Position numbers and translations under genes: made by a program
The notes under the pieces: generated by a model
The model's database searches: none
What the model was told of the DNA's origin: nothing
The model's input: only the letters and a program-made list of their open reading frames with translations
Shown here: one piece after another, positions 56,265 through 64,000 of the stretch
How the letters are laid out: each line of letters starts with the position of its first letter
How positions within the stretch are numbered: the stretch's first letter is position 1
Assembly (NCBI GenBank): GCA_020284085.1
Contig: JACEVL010000419.1
Coordinates: 371,001 to 435,000, forward strand
Reading direction: 5' to 3'
Origin: Aporrectodea caliginosa
Lineage: Eukaryota; Annelida; Clitellata; Crassiclitellata; Lumbricidae
DNA length: 64,000 bases

Positions 56265-56272
56265 CCCGAACC

Positions 56273-57626
56273 CTAATCCTAAGAAAAGGGTTAGGGTGGG
56301 AACCCTAACCTTAATCCCAATCCTAACGCTACCCTACATGGTTCGATCGAGACCGAGAACAAGAGTCACATGGCCGTTGATCGACTGCAAGGTTTGTCGG
56401 CTGAATGATGATTGAAATGGAAACGGTTAGAAGGTCTTTGGGTTTGCTAACTGGTTGAACCGTCTGACCAATCAATGACCAATCAACAGTTGACCGTTGT
56501 TTTCCAAATGGTTGACCACTGGACAACTGGACAATTTAAGGAGAGTGAATGTCGTCAACGAAAGAGAGAGAGACAGAGAGACAGAGACAGAGACAGAGAC
56601 AGAGAGACATAATGAAGACATCTTTGGCGGCGGAGGCAGCGGAGGCAGCGGAGGTCCTCACTGCCTTCTGCTGCTGCTGCTGCTGCTGCTGCTTTAGACG
56701 TCGTTTGTCGTTCTTCTTATGCGACGAATGCAAACAGTGGCCAACAGATGGCGTTCTTACATCATTCGCATTCTGCTGCGTGTAGGAAGCCCTTCAGCGG
56801 CAGCTAAACAGAAGCCAGACAAATCGCACGGAAGCCAAAGCCACGAAACTCTTTCTGGAACCTGTTTCAAGCAACGGATGCAAATGACTTCAGCAACAAC
56901 AGAGGAGGAGGAGGAGGAGGAGGAATGAGGCCAGGAGGATGAGAATGGAGGCAGAGACGGAGGAGGAGAGGAGGAGAAGGAGGAGAAGAAGACGGAGGAG
57001 ACGGAGGAAAGGATGGAGAAAGAGGAGGAGTAGAAGGACGAGGAGAAAGAGACGGAGGAGGAGAGGAGGAGAAGGAGGAGAAGAGGAAGAAGGAGGAGAA
57101 TGAGGAGGAGGAGGAGGAGGAGGAGGGGCAGAGAATGGATGCAGTCTCAGTGCGGTCGTCTACGTCGCATTCGTCGCATAAGAAGAACGACAGCACCCCA
57201 TGATCCCCATCCCCCATCCCCCATCACCATCCCCCATCACCAGCACCCCATCCCCCATCCCCATCACCCTGACCATCACCCTGACCATCCCCAGCACCCC
57301 ATCCCCAGCACCCAATCCCCCATCACAAGTACCATAGGCACAAACAGCAGCAGAACCAGACAGACTCTGCATCTGTCAGCGGCAGAACATCGCTGCTGCT
57401 GTTGTTCTGTTCTGTTCGGTTGATTTTCCGCATAACTTGCATAAAAAGAGCAGAATGGACGACGACGACATTTAAATAACTGCTTCAATTGATTAGCAGT
57501 TAACCTTCATTACAATTATTCCATAATTACTATTATTATTACCATTACTTAGGCTAATATAAAAAATTATCATTGTCATTATATCGGATGTTGTGCTGAA
57601 TGCAGCTGTGCTATGTGTTTAGACAC
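56273..57626. repeat. Low-complexity region: GACAGA, CTG, GAGGAG and CCCCATC repeats
   Basis: GACAGA at 56562-56608, CTG at 56668-56692, polypurine GAGGAGGAG at about 56903-57126 and CCCCATCACC/CCCAGCACC repeats at 57198-57325. Short ORFs through them are not protein-like. Confidence 0.7.
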
Positions 57627-57814
57627 CAGTTGGGCACCAACTACTTAACTAGTAGTCAAAACTACTTCCTAACTACTTTCAAAATAAGTAGTTATAACTA
57701 CTGTTTAACTACTTTAGATGACAAGTAGTTATAACTAGTTTTGGTAACTATCAGATAAATAGGTAACTACTTTTAAAACTACTTCTCTAAAGTTATGCTA
57801 CGGTGCATTGATAT

Positions 57815-59353
<1,539 letters not shown>

Positions 59354-59627
59354 ATTGATATTCACCAAGTAACACGAAAGTTTATTGTCTGTATTAATTC
59401 CTGATATTCAGCGCAAGTAATAAAAAGGTCAAAAACAAAGTGACAAATCTAATTGTAATGAATTACTGGATATATCAAACAAACTAGCAAGGGACAGGAA
59501 CTGCTAGAACATGCTGCAAGGCACCATGATGGGTTTGGTGTTATAACAGTAACAAATGCCTAATTGTCATAATGCCTATTTTTATAACTCAGAGTCACAC
59601 CTTGCACACGTTACAAATTTATTTAAT

Positions 59628-59763
<136 letters not shown>

Positions 59764-59855
59764 TACTAAAATGTCTAACTTACAAAGTCTGCAACTGTAA
59801 AAACATTCTAAGAAATAGTTTTAACTACTAATTAAGTAGTTGGTGCCCATCACTG

Positions 59856-60344
59856 TTTAAGTGTGATAGGTAAATGATCTGACAAGTTTGCACCACTGTC
59901 AAGAATTGCACAGCGCTGTACCGCTTGTTCAAGTGTCCTGGCATATAAACATTTACAATCAAACAATCATATACACTCAGAATCAGATATCTATCTATCT
60001 AGTTATGCATTTAGTTGAATACGCTGTTTGCTTACAAGGGTGCCAATAATCCACCGAAGGGACGGCCTTTACCCCTTAGTATGTTTTCACCCAAAACTGC
60101 ATCCATGGCTGATGAAGAGAAACGAACATAAAGCCATTGCTGAAGTTATTCAAACAGTTTAGATTGTCCGGTGAAAGCCAATGTTCCTGAATACAAATAA
60201 AGTCTAAATCCGAGCATAATTGAGAAAGCAGATATTATCTGTCGTGTGTAAATCCATGTAAATTGTACGAACCAAGTGATAGGACTGACATATGTTGTAA
60301 TGTATGAGTTATACTTGTTGTTATGCCACATCGTCATCCTCTGA
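59856..60344. other. No recognisable gene
   Basis: Unique-looking AT-rich DNA without a conserved frame. Confidence 0.4.
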
Positions 60345-60800
60345 ATTGTCCCTCACTGCAGCCCATATTGTCCTCTTTCGCCTATATTGCGTTCATCAAC
60401 CCATGCAGCTCCCGTAAGCCTCGTCCAGTTCAGGACGCTTTCGATCCATGATATTCTCGGTCTTTCTCGTCCTCGGTCCTTTCCAAGTAACACATCATCA
60501 GACATGACTTCTCTCGATATTGTCCTGCGGCTGTCTCCTCTGCGTCCTAATTTTTATATCGTATAGTTTCCGAGTTTTGTTGTGTGCCAAGAGTTCCTTT
60601 CTGCCCCCCCCACTGATTTGTACACTCTTTCGTTGGTCATCATTTTCGTCCACGGGATTCTCAACATCTTTCTCATACACTTTGTTCTCAGATGCTGGAA
60701 TGCGCCTTTCTTCTTCCTTCTTCAGCCTCGCATCCGTAGGTCACCACTGGCCACACCAATGCCTTCACTGTTTCGAAGACTGTTCTGCTATTAGCCTATT
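60345..60800 (-). pseudogene. Decayed LINE C-terminal region
   Basis: On minus, in pieces: KALVWPVVTYGCEAEEG, then RKAHSS, TKECTNQWGGQKG and KGPRTRKTENIMDRK. These correspond to the block KTLVWPVATYGCESW … RGRPRI.W found at the end of many endonuclease/RT LINEs. Multiple stops. Confidence 0.6.
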
Positions 60801-61044
60801 ACAGTTTCTCGTGTTTTCCTCTAACTCGTAGTAAACTGAGCTGTAATATGCCAAAAATAACGGCCTATGTTGTCATAAGCTGCCGTTAAACTGAGGATCC
60901 AATCCAATCCTCTAACTGGCTACACAATGTATCCATCTCTTCCTGCTTATACCCCCCCCCGGAGTCTCTTCTGTGCCCCGCTTCGCTTTGTATTCTGTGG
61001 GGATTTTGTCTTGGCCTCGGGTTTCCTTCCTATCCATTCAGAAT

Positions 61045-61640
61045 CTCGTTATCGTAATCGTAATCGTAATCGTAAACTCGATATTTCTACAGCGCCCACA
61101 AAAGCGAAGTCGCGGGAACCAGCTTATTCACAGGCGCTTAACCAAAACAGAATCGATAGGCAGGGGGTCAAAATCCAGAGAGTCAGGCAGGCAGACAGTC
61201 AGACGGCTAAGGTGGATGATGCTTAGAGTTGAAATGGCGAGGAAGGTGAGGGGAAGAGAAGGAATCAGGATAGGATTTGTGAAAAAGCAGTGTTTTCAGT
61301 TTTGAGTGGAAGACCTGTGGAGAGATAGCAAGAGGTGAGGTTTTGGTGAGTTCATAGGATGGATCGGATATTTGTCGTAGCACAGGCGGGAGTTTGTTCC
61401 AAAGAGGCGGGACAGCTATGGCTATGGAACGATTTGCAAATTTAAGCGATGAGGTGACGGAAGGGCGGAGCAGTGTGAGGGTGGAAGATGAACGGGTTGA
61501 ACGAAGAGGTTGGACCGAGAACAACTGACGGAGATACGAGGGCTGAGAGGATTGAAGCGTATTGTAGGTGAGAGATAGGACTTTATATTCTATTCGTTCA
61601 GGAATTTTGAGCCAGTGGAGTGATTTCAAGGTTATGGTTG
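61045..61640 (-). pseudogene. 5'-truncated CR1/L2-type LINE with GATTAC tail
   Basis: A 140-codon open frame (61629-61207) reads LHWLKIPERIEYKVLSLTYN, QPSYLRQLFSVQPLRSTRSS, VPPLWNKLPPVLRQ and FHSKLKTLLFHKSYP, the well-conserved C-terminus of CR1/L2-group LINE ORF2. The 3' UTR ends in an ATTACG/GATTAC hexamer tail at 61049-61075. It is the least decayed LINE end in the window, so this family was active more recently than its relatives at 11.6 and 14.9 kb. Confidence 0.85.
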
Positions 61641-61924
61641 AAATCTGGTTATAGCTGAACGATTTTGGATTTTAGGGACTTCTGCGTATGAATGAGTTAA
61701 GATTGCTGCAACGTTAAGTTGATATTTAAGGGAGCAGCATAAATTCTCTGTTCAATCAACGAAAAACAGCAAGAACAAGAAACAACGACTTCCATCGTTC
61801 CTTCACGAAAACGTCAACAAAAACACAGGCACACGAACACACAGACGGACAGAAGGACGGACGGTAGCGATATGCAGTAGGACAGCGGTGGTGTTGAAAG
61901 CAGCAGCGCCAGAACAGCAGCAGA

Positions 61925-62036
61925 AGCAGAATCAGAGAGAGGCAGAATCAGAGAGAGACAGAATCAGAGAGAGACAGAATCAGAGAGAGACAGAATCAGA
62001 CAGAATCAGAGAGAGACAGAATCAGAGAGAGGCAGA

Positions 62037-62070
<34 letters not shown>

Positions 62071-64000
62071 CAGAGAGAGAGAGAAGAGAGAGAGACAGAA
62101 TCAGAGAGACAGAATCAGAGAGACAGAATCAGAGAGACAGAATCAGAGAGACAGAATCAGAGAGAGACAGAATCAGAATCAGAGACAGAATCAGAGATCA
62201 GAATCAGAGAGACAGAATCAGAGAGAGAGAATCAGAATCAGAGAGAGACAGAATCAGAGAGAGAGACAGAGGCAGAATCAGAGAGAGACAGAATCAGAGA
62301 GAGAGAATCAGAATCAGAGAGAGACAGAATCAGAGAGAGACAGAATCAGAGAGAGACAGAATCAGAGAGAGAGACAGAATCAGAGAGAGACAGAATCAGA
62401 GAGAGGCAGAATCAGAGAGAGAGACAGAATCAGAGAGAGACAGAGAGACAGAATCAGAGAGAGACAGAATCAGAGAGAGACAGAATCAGAGAGAGAGAAT
62501 CAGAGAGAGAGACAGAATCAGAGAGAGACAGAATCAGAGAGAGACAGAATCAGAGAGAGACAGAATCAGAGAGAGACAGAATCAGAGAGAGACAGAATCA
62601 GAGAGAGAGACAGAATCAGAGAGAGACAGAATCAGAGAGAGCAGAATCAGAGAGAGACAGAATCAGAGAGAGACAGAATCAGAGAGAGAGACAGAATCAG
62701 AGAGAGACAGAATCAGAGAGAGACAGAATCAGAGAGAGAGAGAGACAGAATCAGAGAGAGAGACAGAATCAGAGAGAGACAGAATCAGAGAGAGAGGCAG
62801 AATCAGAGAGAGACAGAATCAGAGAGAGACAGAACAGAGAGAGAGAGAGAGAGCAGAATCAGAGAGAGACAGAATCAGAGAGAGACAGAATCAGAGAGAG
62901 AGGCAGAATCAGAGAGAGACAGAATCAGAGAGAGACAGAATCAGAGAGAGACAGAATCAGAGAGAGAATCAGAATCAGAGAGAGACAGAATCAGAGAGAG
63001 ACAGAATCAGAGAGAGACAGAATCAGAGAGAGACAGAATCAGAGAGAGACAGAATCAGAGAGAGAGAGAAGAATCAGAGAGAGAGGCAGAATCAGAGAGA
63101 GAATCAGAATCAGAGAGAGAATCAGAGAGAGAGAGAGACAGAATCAGAGAGAGACAGAATCAGAGAGAGAGACAGAATCAGAGAGACAGAATCAGAGAGA
63201 GACAGAATCAGAGAGAGACAGAATCAGAGAGAGACAGAATCAGAGAGAGACAGAATCAGAGAGAGACAGAATCAGAGAGAGACAGAATCAGAGAGAGACA
63301 GAATCAGAGAGAGACAGAATCAGAGAGACAGAATCAGAGAGAATCAGAGAGAGAGGCAGAAGAGAGAGAATCAGAGAGAGACAGAATCAGAGAGAGACAG
63401 AATCAGAGAGAGACAGAATCAGAGAGAGACAGAATCAGAGAGAGACAGAATCAGAATCAGAGAGAGACAGAATCAGAGAGAGAGACAGATCATCAGAGAG
63501 AGACAGAATCAGAGAGAGAGAGACAGAATCAGAGAGAGAGAGACAGAATCAGAGAGAGACAGAATCAGAGAGAGAGACAGAATCAGAGAGACAGAGATCA
63601 GAGAGAGACAGAATCAGAGAGAGACAGAATCAGAGAGAGACAGAATCAGAGAGAGAGACAGAATCATCAGAGAGAGAGAGACAGAATCAGAGAGAGAGAG
63701 ACAGAATCAGAGAGAGAGAACAGAATCAGAGAGAGACAGAATCAGAGAGAGACAGAATCAGAGAGAGACAGAATCAGAGAGAGAGGCAGAATCAGAGAGA
63801 GACAGAATCAGAGAGAGAGAGAGAGAGAGAATCAGAGAGAGACAGAATCAGAGAGAGACAGAATCAGAGAGAGAGGCAGAATCAGAGAGAGGCAGAATCA
63901 GAGAGAGGCAGAATCAGAGAGAGACAGAATCAGAGAGAGACAGAATCAGAATCAGAGAGGACAGAATCAGAGAGAGAGGCAGAATCAGAGAGAGGCAGAA
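61925..64000. repeat. GA-rich satellite based on AGAGAGACAGAATC
   Basis: More than 2 kb of a 14-bp unit and its 16-bp (extra GA) and shorter variants, extending to the window edge. Strictly purine-rich apart from one C and one TC per unit. Confidence 0.95.

Overview
This is a window of animal nuclear DNA. Coding exons are split by introns with mostly GT-AG borders, telomere-type TTAGGG repeats are present, and most of the space is transposable elements, tRNA-derived SINEs, minisatellites and microsatellites. The gene set (citrate synthase, PEPCK, a PP1 glycogen-targeting subunit, a seven-cadherin-repeat protocadherin, a RING/B-box/NHL-like protein) fits a bilaterian invertebrate. The sequence alone does not fix the phylum; a marine lophotrochozoan or a non-vertebrate deuterostome would both fit.

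Layout. 0.3-0.95 kb: two minus-strand exons of citrate synthase, whose 3' part runs off the left edge. 2.9-3.65 kb: a 27-bp minisatellite. 4.8-13.2 kb: dense transposon territory with hAT elements carrying clean 8-bp target duplications, LINE 3' ends, two SINE families, and a striking cluster of the palindrome TAGGCCTA. 13.2-14.9 kb: a second, unrelated 27-bp minisatellite, followed by a decayed CR1/L2-type LINE. 16.15-19.43 kb: a two-exon TRIM-like gene on the plus strand with a Buster/ZBED-like hAT relic in its intron. 21.3-28.0 kb: a large foldback structure with arms of about 1.1 kb, telomeric repeats on both inner sides (CCCTAA left, TTAGGG right) and, in the centre, head-to-tail relics of a Penelope-like retroelement with a GIY-YIG domain. 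28.4-30.4 kb: a piggyBac-like non-autonomous element with TTAA flanks. 31.4-39.7 kb: a complete 12-coding-exon PEPCK gene (minus strand, 641 codons) with a likely non-coding first exon and promoter near 40.8-41.0 kb; two of its introns use GC donors. 44.75-45.88 kb: an intronless PPP1R3-type gene on the plus strand. 49.8-55.2 kb: a protocadherin gene on the minus strand (one large ectodomain exon and two small cytoplasmic exons). 55.7-61.6 kb: more hAT elements and LINE relics. 61.9-64.0 kb: a GA-rich satellite based on a 14-bp unit that runs off the right edge.

Three of the genes (citrate synthase, PEPCK, PPP1R3) act in central carbon and glycogen metabolism, but each has its own orientation and promoter and nothing in the sequence shows co-regulation. 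The most unusual features are the telomere-repeat/Penelope foldback and the TAGGCCTA motif, which appears as discrete insertions when copies of the same repeat are compared. Exon borders were worked out by eye from reading frame, splice consensus and known protein families; no alignment or search was run.
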